From: Gammaproteobacteria bacterium | Lineage (GTDB): Bacteria; Pseudomonadota; Gammaproteobacteria; Chromatiales; Chromatiaceae | Length of the DNA: 5,167 nucleotides | Assembly (NCBI GenBank): GCA_015231665.1 | Contig: JADGBD010000164.1 | Coordinates: 1-5,167 of the forward strand | Direction: 5' to 3' | Part shown: piece after piece, positions 1 to 5,167 of the stretch | How the letters are laid out: each line of letters begins with the position of its first letter | Position numbering within the stretch: position 1 is the stretch's first letter | The notes under the pieces: model-generated | Told to the model about the DNA's origin: nothing | Databases searched by the model: none | The model's input: the letters and a program-made list of their open reading frames with translations, nothing else | Program-made: the position numbers and the translations under genes

Positions 1-17
1 AGGATGGTCTCTAACAT
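1..17 (-). CDS. Start of a downstream gene, cut by the window edge
   Basis: An ATG read on the minus strand at 17-15 begins a frame of M-L-E-T-I before the window ends. It lies one base after the TAA stop (21-19) of the VWA/PilZ gene, a spacing typical of translationally coupled genes in one operon. No strong Shine-Dalgarno sequence precedes it; the upstream bases end in CCGTAAG, so initiation would probably depend on ribosomes finishing the previous gene. Five codons give no clue to the product, and the true start could lie further downstream, outside the window. Confidence 0.35.
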
Positions 18-18
18 C

Positions 19-1773
19 TTACGGCTGTTGGCTATTTTGATTCTGCTCTATACGGGTGAGCAGTTCGACCCAGCGCATGCGGCTGCTGATTTCATCGCTG
101 AACTCGTCGAGCAGGACGACGAACTGGCCTTCATCCCGCTTGCGGATTCTACACCGCTGGAGCAAAAACACCTCATTGCTGGGGTTAAGCCGAATCTGTT
201 GCATCTGGCCGCCGTTAAAGCCTGGCTGGTCAAAGCGCAGGGCTTGCAGGGAAATGTCCAGCACCGGCGCGCTGCTGGCCTGCTGGCTAGCTGGCTGGCT
301 ACCTGGTTGGCTATTGGCATCGAGATAGAAAATGTCCATTTGTCCCGGCAGCACGGGCACCCGCAGTTCGATGCGGCGATCGAAGCGGTATTTGAACTTC
401 TCCAGCTCCAGCAGCTTGAGTTTGAGCTTGTCGCCTGAGGCGGCGGCGACGCGGATTTCCCGCTCGATGTAGTGCTTGGCGCTTTCCAGGGAGCTGGTGG
501 CGAGCAGGCCCATCTGTTGGCGCACCGAGTCCAGATAGAGAGGTTCGTCGAGCAGGCTGAAGCTGGGTTGCTTCCGCTCCCAGACACGCCGCCGCTGGAT
601 GCGCTGGGCCAGTGCCAGGCTCAAGAGCAGCAGCAGGGCCAGGGGCCAGAATTGCGCTGACGGCAGGCCGAGCAGATTGCGCTGCAGAAGATCGATTAGG
701 CGCAGGGGCTCGGGCGCTGGCGCGGGTTCCAACACCAGGGGGGGCGGCTTCACTGGCTCCGGGGCTGGTGAAGGCTCGGGTTCCGGCTCTGGTTCAGGCT
801 CTGGCTCTGGCTCTGGCTCAGGCGGAGGTTCGGGCTTGGGTTCAGGTTCGGGTTCTGGCAATGGTTCCATATCTGGCACCGCTTCCTCCAGCAGGTCCAC
901 CCGGCTGGCGTGGTCCTCCGGCAGGCTCTGCTGCAGGATTTCGCTGGCGCGTTGCTGCAGGCGCAGCAGGGCCTGACGAATATTCTCCTGCATCTGCGCC
1001 TTGATCTGCTCGGACAACTGTGCCTGTTCGGGCGCCAGTGCAGCTCCCGGCAGTTGTGCAGAGGCTTGATCAAGAGTTGCGATGCTCAGGCTGCTGGCCT
1101 GGGCCTGTTCCGCCAACTGAGGCAGCAGGCTGGCCGCTTCGCCCAGATCGACAAAGGTCAGGCGCTCGCCGCCCTGTTGCGCCAGCCGCGCCAGGGCCTG
1201 CTGGATCAGTTCACGGTTGCGCGCCTCGTAGGCGGGGTTGAGCTGATCGTGCAGGCGAAAATCGCTCAGACCGCTGGCCTTGAGGCGGGCGTATTCGGCA
1301 TTGAGCTCGGCGTAGCGGTCATCGGCGAGGATCTCCGGGTTGAGGTAGCGCAGCTTGCGGTCCCAGATGTCCTCCTTGCCATCGCTGACCATCACCGCCA
1401 GGGCGATGGGGCGCGGGTAGTCGGCCAGGTAGCGCAGGGCCGGTTCAAAGTCGGTGACCTTGCCACGCAGGGGGATTTGCTCGATGAGTTGGCGCAGGGC
1501 GCTGCGCTCGCGCTGTTCTCCCACCTGCAGATGCAGATGCTCGATCACCCGCTCATCGAAGCCCGCCAGCAGGATGGGATTGCTCAGGCCGAAGGTGTTG
1601 ATCAGGGTGAACAGCAGGTGCTCGGCCACGGCCTTGGCGTTATAGGCGGTCATGGATTGGGATTGATCGAACAGGATCAGCACATCGCCCTGCTGCGCCG
1701 CCCTGGCCGCCGGCAGCCAGCCGAGGCACAGGCACAGGAGCAGGATGAAGCCGCTGGCGCGGAGGGGAAACAT
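19..1773 (-). CDS. Membrane-anchored periplasmic VWA-domain protein with Glu-Pro linker and C-terminal PilZ-like domain
   Basis: A 584-residue protein; I do not recognise a named gene. In order: a signal peptide (1-25); a VWA domain (about 30-212) with a complete MIDAS (DQSQS at 36-40, T107, D131), the metal site used for ligand binding; a helical, probably coiled-coil stretch (about 240-300); a Glu-Pro linker (303-356); one hydrophobic segment (about 373-390) followed by RIQRRR; and a C-terminal domain (about 464-576) with RIELR at 467-471 and DISLQA at 506-511, read as PilZ. The positive residues after the membrane segment put PilZ in the cytoplasm and VWA in the periplasm. I chose the ATG at 1773 because it gives a compact signal peptide. 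In-frame ATGs at 1809 and 1830 would add 12 or 19 residues, and none of the three has a convincing ribosome site. The frame stays open up to 2097, but that would overlap the upstream gene by 118 bp and add no recognisable domain. The gene lies 206 bp after the STAND gene and 1 bp before another start. VWA is secure, PilZ is likely, and the biological role is unknown. Confidence 0.9.
   Translation of the reverse strand: MFPLRASGFILLLCLCLGWLPAARAAQQGDVLILFDQSQSMTAYNAKAVAEHLLFTLINTFGLSNPILLAGFDERVIEHLHLQVGEQRERSALRQLIEQIPLRGKVTDFEPALRYLADYPRPIALAVMVSDGKEDIWDRKLRYLNPEILADDRYAELNAEYARLKASGLSDFRLHDQLNPAYEARNRELIQQALARLAQQGGERLTFVDLGEAASLLPQLAEQAQASSLSIATLDQASAQLPGAALAPEQAQLSEQIKAQMQENIRQALLRLQQRASEILQQSLPEDHASRVDLLEEAVPDMEPLPEPEPEPKPEPPPEPEPEPEPEPEPEPEPSPAPEPVKPPPLVLEPAPAPEPLRLIDLLQRNLLGLPSAQFWPLALLLLLSLALAQRIQRRRVWERKQPSFSLLDEPLYLDSVRQQMGLLATSSLESAKHYIEREIRVAAASGDKLKLKLLELEKFKYRFDRRIELRVPVLPGQMDIFYLDANSQPGSQPASQQASSAPVLDISLQALRFDQPGFNGGQMQQIRLNPSNEVFLLQRCRIRKRDEGQFVVLLDEFSDEISSRMRWVELLTRIEQNQNSQQP
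46..384 (-). other. PilZ-like domain, candidate c-di-GMP receptor
   Basis: This covers residues about 464-576 of the VWA protein. PilZ domains are small beta barrels that bind cyclic di-GMP through RxxxR at the start and D/NxSxxG in an early strand. Here an arginine pair begins R-R-I-E-L-R (the RxxxR is R467 and R471, at 375-361), and D506-I-S508-L-Q-A511 (258-241) matches the second motif with Ala in place of Gly. The rest follows the family pattern: a G-containing turn (FNGGQ), alternating hydrophobic strands ([21 protein letters not shown]) and a closing helix ([13 protein letters not shown]). The two motifs are separated by a Ser/Gln/Pro/Ala-rich insert (N488 to P504), so the gap is longer than usual. 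Assignment is by motif and pattern only; an unrelated beta domain remains possible. Confidence 0.68.
607..651 (-). other. Single transmembrane segment of the VWA/PilZ protein
   Basis: This encodes residues 375-389, [15 protein letters not shown], the only long hydrophobic run after the signal peptide. It is followed at once by [11 protein letters not shown], which fits the positive-inside rule and places the C-terminus in the cytoplasm. The core is short (15 residues), but SAQ before it and Q after it can extend it across a membrane. Confidence 0.85.
706..867 (-). repeat. Glu-Pro repeat linker (hexanucleotide microsatellite)
   Basis: This encodes residues 303-356 of the VWA protein, which are almost entirely Glu-Pro with a few Lys, Ala, Ser and Val. 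A run of eight consecutive EP dipeptides lies at 819-772. On the minus strand the unit is GARCCN, alternating GAG and GAA codons and different Pro codons. Such EP/KP stretches are stiff, extended rods, as in TonB. Here the rod sits between the periplasmic VWA region and the membrane segment and would hold the VWA domain away from the inner membrane. The near-identical hexamers make slippage and length variation between strains likely. Confidence 0.93.
1138..1686 (-). other. VWA domain with complete MIDAS
   Basis: This encodes residues about 30-212. The first strand is VLILFD followed by the metal-site loop DQSQS (D36, S38, S40; 1668-1654). Thr107 (1455-1453) sits in KVTDFEPAL, and Asp131 (1383-1381) sits in the strand AVMVSDG. 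These are the five MIDAS positions in their usual order. A charged helical insertion (about residues 141-200, with R/K/E and [12 protein letters not shown]) precedes the last strand, LTFVDLG. An intact MIDAS predicts a Mg2+-dependent binding role rather than a purely structural one. Confidence 0.9.
1699..1773 (-). other. Sec signal peptide of the VWA/PilZ protein
   Basis: Residues 1-25 have a short basic N-region (MFPLR), a hydrophobic core ([12 protein letters not shown]) and a helix-breaking Pro before A-A-R-A. The expected signal peptidase I cleavage is after Ala25, leaving a mature protein that starts AQQGD, only ten residues before the MIDAS aspartate. The two Cys residues lie in the middle of the core without a proper lipobox, so a lipoprotein is unlikely. 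Confidence 0.85.
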
Positions 1774-1867
1774 TACCCAGAGACAACCCCGGATTCCGTT
1801 GCACTCCATCCGGGCTAGGGCGCTGCACATATGCAGGAGGTAGCACAAAGCAGGATGCCCAAGTCGA

Positions 1868-1961
1868 GAAACGCGGAGATCGCGGAGTTTGGATTTTCTC
1901 TTTCCTCGCGAATCTCTTTTCAACTCTGCGCCCTCTGCGCTACTTTGCGATCTCTGCGTCC
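1868..1961. repeat. Intergenic inverted repeat made of CGCAGAG/CGCGGAG units
   Basis: This lies in the 206-bp gap between the two main genes. On the + strand CTCTGCG occurs at 1924, 1933 and 1952, with the variant CTTTGCG at 1943, a spacing of 9-10 bp. The opposite orientation, CGCGGAG, occurs at 1872 and 1881, 9 bp apart. The outer parts form an inverted repeat: 1871-1888 against 1942-1959 matches at 15 of 18 positions, with a 53-nt AT-richer centre. As far as I recall, similar repeats with this unit are scattered between genes in many bacterial genomes and are often mis-translated as small proteins rich in LCALC-like peptides. It could act as an mRNA processing or stability element between the two genes. 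It has no U-run like an intrinsic terminator. Confidence 0.75.
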
Positions 1962-1979
1962 CCCTTTGGCCCAGAACCA

Positions 1980-4900
1980 TCACCGCCGCTCCTGCAGAAA
2001 ATCCAGCACCCGCTGCAGGTGCTGTTCTGAGGCCTTGAGGCCGAGCTCTTGCGCCAGGCCCAGAGCCTCGCGCAGCAGAGGCCGGGCGCGCCGCCATTGG
2101 CTGGGGCGCTTGCTGTTGACCAGCAGGATGGCGTGATTGGCGATGGCCAGCAGCATGCCCTGAGGCTCACCCAGGCGGCGGGCCAGGGCCTGGCTGCGCT
2201 GTAGCGTCCAACGGGCACGCCAGCGATGTCCCCGCGCCAGCAGGCACTGGGCCTGCTGTTGCTGGCAATGCAGCAGGGCGGTTTCCTCGCCCAGCTGGTG
2301 GCACAGGCTTTCTTGTTCCTTGAGCAGCCTGAGCGCCTGGCGCTGGTCGCCCAGGCGGCGGCAGAGCTGGCTGCGGCTGGCGAGGAGTTTTTGCAGCTCT
2401 GCCGGTTGTTGCTGTTGGCGCAGCAGGGGCTCGGCCTCCTGCAGATGGCCTGCGGCCGCTTGGATTTCGCCCAGGTCGATCTCCACCGCCGCCAGATTGC
2501 TCAGGGCGCTGTAGAGGGACTGCGGATCGGCCTGACGGCGGCGGATTTCCAGCGCTTCCCGCAGCGCCGCCGCTGCCTGCTCCGGCTCGGCCATCTGGCG
2601 GCAGATCAGGGCGAAGCTGGAGAGGGCGTCGGCCAGGCTGAGGCTGTGCTGCAGTTGCCGGCAGAGACCAATCTGGTGCAGCACCAGGGCCTTGGCTTTG
2701 GCCAAATCACCTTGCTGGATGGCGAGGCTGGCCTCGCCGCCAAGCACCCGCTGCAGACCATCCAGGCTATGGATTTCTTCACACAGCTCGCGGGCGCTGG
2801 CCAGCAGGGCGGCAGCCTGGTCTTGCTCACCGGCGGCAAGCGCCAGCAGGGCCTGCTGGCCGAGAATGTTTTGCAGGGCATCGCGGTTACCCAGGCGCCG
2901 GGCGATGGCTTCGGCCTCGGCATAGAGGGTTTTGGCTTGATCGAACTGGGCCTGCTGGAAACAGATGCTCGCCTGATGGGCCAGGGCCAGCTGCAGGGCA
3001 TCGGGATGCTGCAGCTGGCGGCACAGCTGCTCCTGTTGCTGATACAGGGCCATTGCCTCGGTCAGGCGTCCCTGCTGTTGCAGGATCGCCGCCTGATTGC
3101 CCAGGGCCAGCTGCAGGCCGTCGCGCTGCTGCAGCTGGCGGCAGAGTTGTTCCTTTTCCTGGTAAAGCGCCATGGCCTGGCTCAGTTGCGCCTGCTGTTC
3201 GAGCAGGTGCGCCCGATTGCCCAGGGCACGCTGCAGGCTATCCAGGTCCTGCTGCTGTCGGGCAAGCTGTTCCAGCTCCTGATACTGCGCCAGCGCCCCG
3301 TCCAGATCGCCCTGGCTGGCGAGCAGGTTGGCCTGATTGCCCAGAGCGCGGGCGAGATTGCGCCAATCGCCGCTCTCGCGATACTCCGCCACCAGGGCCT
3401 GCAGCAGGGGCGCGGCCTCCTGGGCGTAGCCGGACTCCAGCAGCAGTTGCGCCAGCTCGGCCTTGGCTGGGCCGCAGCGCTCCACATCCGCCAGCAGGGG
3501 CTGGTAGCTGGGCAGCAGGCGCTGGTCGCTGTGGGCCTCGATTTGCGCCCAGCAGGCCTTGACCTCCAGGGGATTGCGCCGCCACAGCGCGGCCAGAGCC
3601 CTGGGTTGGCCGAGCAGTTGCGCCAGCCCTGACCAATCGCCCCCTTGCCAGAGTTGCCAGCTGAGCTCTTCCAGCTGGCGCTGGCTGTGCTTCTGGCGGG
3701 CAAAATAGGCCGCCAGCCGGGCATGGGCCTGGCGCTGGCCCTGGTCCTGGTCCTGATCGGCGGAATCGGCCAGATAGCGCTGCTGCACCGCTTGACGCAG
3801 GGCATCCTGGGCAAAATCCAGCAGGCCGGCGCGGTTGACCAAGGAACCGCTGAGGGCGCTGGCCAGGGGTGCCCAGTGGCTGTAGGCCAGGGGTTCGCCG
3901 GCCTCGCCCAGCAGTTCGAGCAATTCCAGCTCGCTCAGGCCTTGACATGCTGCCCAGAGGGCGCGCATCAGGTCCGCCACCAATCCTGGACGTGGCTGGG
4001 CATAGTCCTGCTCCAGCCGCTGGAGCAGTTGGTCATAGAGGCAGTCGTGGGTCTGGCAGGCCAGGTAGTCGGCCATTTTGCGGTTAAGTAACTCAAAGGT
4101 GCCAAACAGGCGGAGCTCATCCAGCAGGATGCGCAGAAACAAGGGGTTGCGTGCCGGTGGGTGCTGGAGGATGCGTTCGGTCTGCACCGCATCCAGCTTC
4201 TTGCCGAAGCTGGCCAGGTGGCGCTGAATCAGCTGCGTCATCTCCGCTGGATCGAGCGGGCCGAGCTCAAGACGCTGCAGGTCCGGCCTGTCTTGCAGGG
4301 GCTCCAGATCAGCGCTGCTGGTGGAAAGCAGCAGCTGGACACTGGGTGGCAGTTGCGCGGGCAGCCAATCCAAAGGCAGCTGATCCGCCTCCGGCTGCAG
4401 CCGTTCGATGCCGTCGATTACCCAGAGCAGCTGGCCGCGCCCCTCCACCCGCGCCAGCCACTGGCCGAGGCTTTGGCGAACCTCCTCGGCGGTCTCCGGC
4501 AAGGGCTGGTTCTGCCGCTCTTCCTCGCTCAGAAAACGCTCGTGGATGAAGCCGATGAGCCGCTGCAGCAGCGCCAGGGGTTGGCTGCTCTCCGGTGTGG
4601 CGCCGACATAGTGGAACAGCTGCAGTGGGTTGCTGGCACCTTCCGGCCACTGGACTTGCTGGGCCCAGTGTGCCAGCAGGGCAGATTTGCCGCTGCCGCT
4701 GGCGCCGCTCAGCAGCAGGATCGGCTGCAAGATCAGCTGGTCACCGGCGAGAAAAGCGTCCAGCCGCCGCAGCAGTTCGGGCCGTGGCACATGGCTGGTG
4801 AGGCGCTGTTCGGCAAAGGCCTGGTGCGCCAGCTCCTGGCGTTGCGCCGGACTGGGGGTCTGTTGCTCGGGAAAGCGCTGGTCGCACAGCCGCCAGAGAT

Positions 4901-5167
4901 CGGCGAGGATCATCTGCCCCAGACTCTGGGCATCCGCGTAGTCCTGGCGCAGGGCGAAGCCCCGTTGCTGGATGCGCTGCTTCAGCTGCGCCAGCTTGGC
5001 TTGGTGCTCGGGCGGTTCCGGGCAATAGCCCGGTTCCGCCATCAGGGCCTGTTCGACCTGGGCGGAGGCGGCGGCACTGCGGAAATAGAACAGGGCGGTC
5101 TCTTCCACCAAGGGCTGGCCCAGGGCAGCGTATTCCATCTCCAGCTCGGTGGCACTCTTGCCGGCGA
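1980..5167 (-). CDS. DUF4062-NACHT/AAA-TPR STAND-type NTPase, 5' end outside the window
   Basis: At least 1061 residues, ending in TGA at 1982-1980. There is an ATG at 5138, but the frame continues upstream to the window edge with AGKSATELE, which belongs to the domain, so 5138 is very probably not the start. Numbering below is from that Met. The order is: the tail of a DUF4062-type domain ending in ALFYFR (to 20); a connecting helix with [13 protein letters not shown] (79-90); a P-loop NTPase with Walker A GASGSGKS (145-152) and Walker B-like LLWVID (237-242) then GIE; a sensor-like strand LLLSTSS (269-275); the signature [16 protein letters not shown] (331-346); a helical connector (about 360-560) with a DQDQDQ patch; then twelve 40-residue TPR-like units (561-1040). 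Related proteins include bacterial STAND ATPases and animal TEP1 and nephrocystin-3. Such ATPases switch from autoinhibited monomer to oligomer when the repeats meet a ligand. No signal peptide or membrane segment is seen in the part present, so it is probably cytoplasmic. The trigger and output are unknown. Confidence 0.93.
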   Translation of the reverse strand, partial: AGKSATELEMEYAALGQPLVEETALFYFRSAAASAQVEQALMAEPGYCPEPPEHQAKLAQLKQRIQQRGFALRQDYADAQSLGQMILADLWRLCDQRFPEQQTPSPAQRQELAHQAFAEQRLTSHVPRPELLRRLDAFLAGDQLILQPILLLSGASGSGKSALLAHWAQQVQWPEGASNPLQLFHYVGATPESSQPLALLQRLIGFIHERFLSEEERQNQPLPETAEEVRQSLGQWLARVEGRGQLLWVIDGIERLQPEADQLPLDWLPAQLPPSVQLLLSTSSADLEPLQDRPDLQRLELGPLDPAEMTQLIQRHLASFGKKLDAVQTERILQHPPARNPLFLRILLDELRLFGTFELLNRKMADYLACQTHDCLYDQLLQRLEQDYAQPRPGLVADLMRALWAACQGLSELELLELLGEAGEPLAYSHWAPLASALSGSLVNRAGLLDFAQDALRQAVQQRYLADSADQDQDQGQRQAHARLAAYFARQKHSQRQLEELSWQLWQGGDWSGLAQLLGQPRALAALWRRNPLEVKACWAQIEAHSDQRLLPSYQPLLADVERCGPAKAELAQLLLESGYAQEAAPLLQALVAEYRESGDWRNLARALGNQANLLASQGDLDGALAQYQELEQLARQQQDLDSLQRALGNRAHLLEQQAQLSQAMALYQEKEQLCRQLQQRDGLQLALGNQAAILQQQGRLTEAMALYQQQEQLCRQLQHPDALQLALAHQASICFQQAQFDQAKTLYAEAEAIARRLGNRDALQNILGQQALLALAAGEQDQAAALLASARELCEEIHSLDGLQRVLGGEASLAIQQGDLAKAKALVLHQIGLCRQLQHSLSLADALSSFALICRQMAEPEQAAAALREALEIRRRQADPQSLYSALSNLAAVEIDLGEIQAAAGHLQEAEPLLRQQQQPAELQKLLASRSQLCRRLGDQRQALRLLKEQESLCHQLGEETALLHCQQQQAQCLLARGHRWRARWTLQRSQALARRLGEPQGMLLAIANHAILLVNSKRPSQWRRARPLLREALGLAQELGLKASEQHLQRVLDFLQERR
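2019..3458 (-). repeat. Twelve tandem 40-residue TPR-like units (120-bp period)
   Basis: Residues about 561-1040 (numbered from the Met at 5138) fall into 40-residue units with no insertion or deletion. The closing pair is LG at 599-600, 639-640, 679-680, 759-760 and 799-800, and LA, LS or IA at 719-720, 839-840, 879-880, 919-920 and 999-1000; the 959-960 unit has QQ. The consensus is roughly a helix with GNQAxLLxxQG, then [20 protein letters not shown], then a short loop with DxLQxAL. Unit length is that of extended, kinesin-light-chain-like TPRs rather than the classical 34. The units around 601-760 are the most alike, also at DNA level. Arrays like this form a superhelical ligand-binding surface and serve as sensors in STAND proteins. 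Confidence 0.88.
4413..4706 (-). other. Walker A to Walker B core of the STAND NTPase
   Basis: Walker A, G-A-S-G-S-G-K-S, is at 4706-4683, with the phosphate-binding lysine at 4688-4686. The Walker B strand, LLWVID, is at 4430-4413, followed by G-I-E-R. The D-G-x-E arrangement, instead of DD or DE, resembles NACHT-type NTPases. Both key residues for nucleotide binding and Mg2+ coordination are present, so the enzyme looks capable of binding ATP. Confidence 0.92.
5079..5165 (-). other. C-terminal remnant of a DUF4062-type domain
   Basis: The first codons in the window read [12 protein letters not shown], followed a few residues later by ALFYFR. The pattern GKS-x-T-E-x-E and then a F-Y-F-R strand is what I associate with the end of DUF4062 in TEP1/nephrocystin-3-like NTPases. 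The GKS here is not a Walker motif; the true P-loop is 150 residues further on. Roughly the first half or more of the domain lies beyond the window edge. Confidence 0.65.

Noticed and set aside
1699..1773. A lipoprotein signal for the VWA protein.
   Set aside because: The Cys residues sit within the hydrophobic core without a lipobox at its end; A-R-A before AQQ fits signal peptidase I.
910..1818. A 302-codon open frame on the + strand.
   Set aside because: It is antisense to the VWA gene, whose domains and signal peptide are clear; its translation is Leu/Gln/Gly-rich without a recognisable domain, as expected from GC-rich complement.
1894..1923. A possible promoter on the minus strand: TTGAAA (1923-1918) followed by GAAAAT.
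   Set aside because: The spacer is 19 bp and the -10 matches at only four positions; it also lies wholly inside the repeat element, so the likeness is weak.
1868..1961. A Rho-independent terminator between the two genes.
   Set aside because: The arms are 53 nt apart and no U-run follows on either strand.
1774..2097. A 108-codon upstream extension of the VWA gene to an ATG at 2097.
   Set aside because: It would overlap the STAND gene by 118 bp, translates to low-complexity Ala/Arg/Gly and repeat-derived sequence, and would bury the clear signal peptide in the middle of the protein.
1831..2136. A 101-codon + strand frame near an AGGAGG at 1835-1840.
   Set aside because: The AGGAGG lies 14 nt before the next ATG (1855), too far for a normal start, and the peptide ([14 protein letters not shown]) is the typical false translation of the intergenic repeat.
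2226..3632. A 468-codon open frame on the + strand.
   Set aside because: It is the complement of the TPR array; its apparent internal repeats simply mirror the 120-bp period of the real gene.
5157..5165. A Walker A motif at the A-G-K-S near the window edge.
   Set aside because: It is followed by the T-E-L-E and FYFR pattern of the DUF4062-type domain, and the true P-loop is at 4706-4683.

Overview
The window is GC-rich and tightly coded. Everything supportable lies on the minus strand, so transcription runs from high to low coordinates. The leading edge of the window cuts a large gene, and the trailing edge cuts the first few codons of another. Codon use favours CAG/CTG, the proteins are rich in Leu, Gln and Ala, and the gap between the two main genes holds a short palindromic repeat. 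Together with a PilZ domain and a Sec-type signal peptide, this suggests a Gram-negative bacterium, most likely a proteobacterium. I cannot name the species.

Layout in transcription order. (1) 5167-1980: a 5'-truncated STAND-type NTPase of at least 1061 residues. It has the tail of a DUF4062-type N-terminal domain, a NACHT/AAA-like P-loop module (Walker A GASGSGKS, Walker B-like LLWVID followed by G-I-E), a helical connector, and about twelve TPR-like repeats with an exact 40-residue period. This is the layout of the bacterial relatives of TEP1 and nephrocystin-3. (2) 1979-1774: a 206-bp gap carrying an imperfect inverted repeat built from CGCAGAG/CGCGGAG units about 9 bp apart. (3) 1773-19: a 584-residue protein with a signal peptide, a periplasmic von Willebrand factor A (VWA) domain with an intact MIDAS, a helical stretch, a Glu-Pro repeat linker, one membrane segment, and a cytoplasmic C-terminal domain that I read as PilZ (RxxxR then DxSxxA). 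(4) 17-1: the likely first codons of another gene, one base after the stop of (3).

How they may work together is inference. The STAND protein would be a cytoplasmic ATP-driven sensor or scaffold. The VWA protein would cross the inner membrane, with a metal-dependent adhesion or assembly domain outside and a possible c-di-GMP receptor inside. The most interesting feature is the VWA-(EP)n-TM-PilZ architecture, followed by its pairing with a DUF4062-NACHT-TPR STAND protein.
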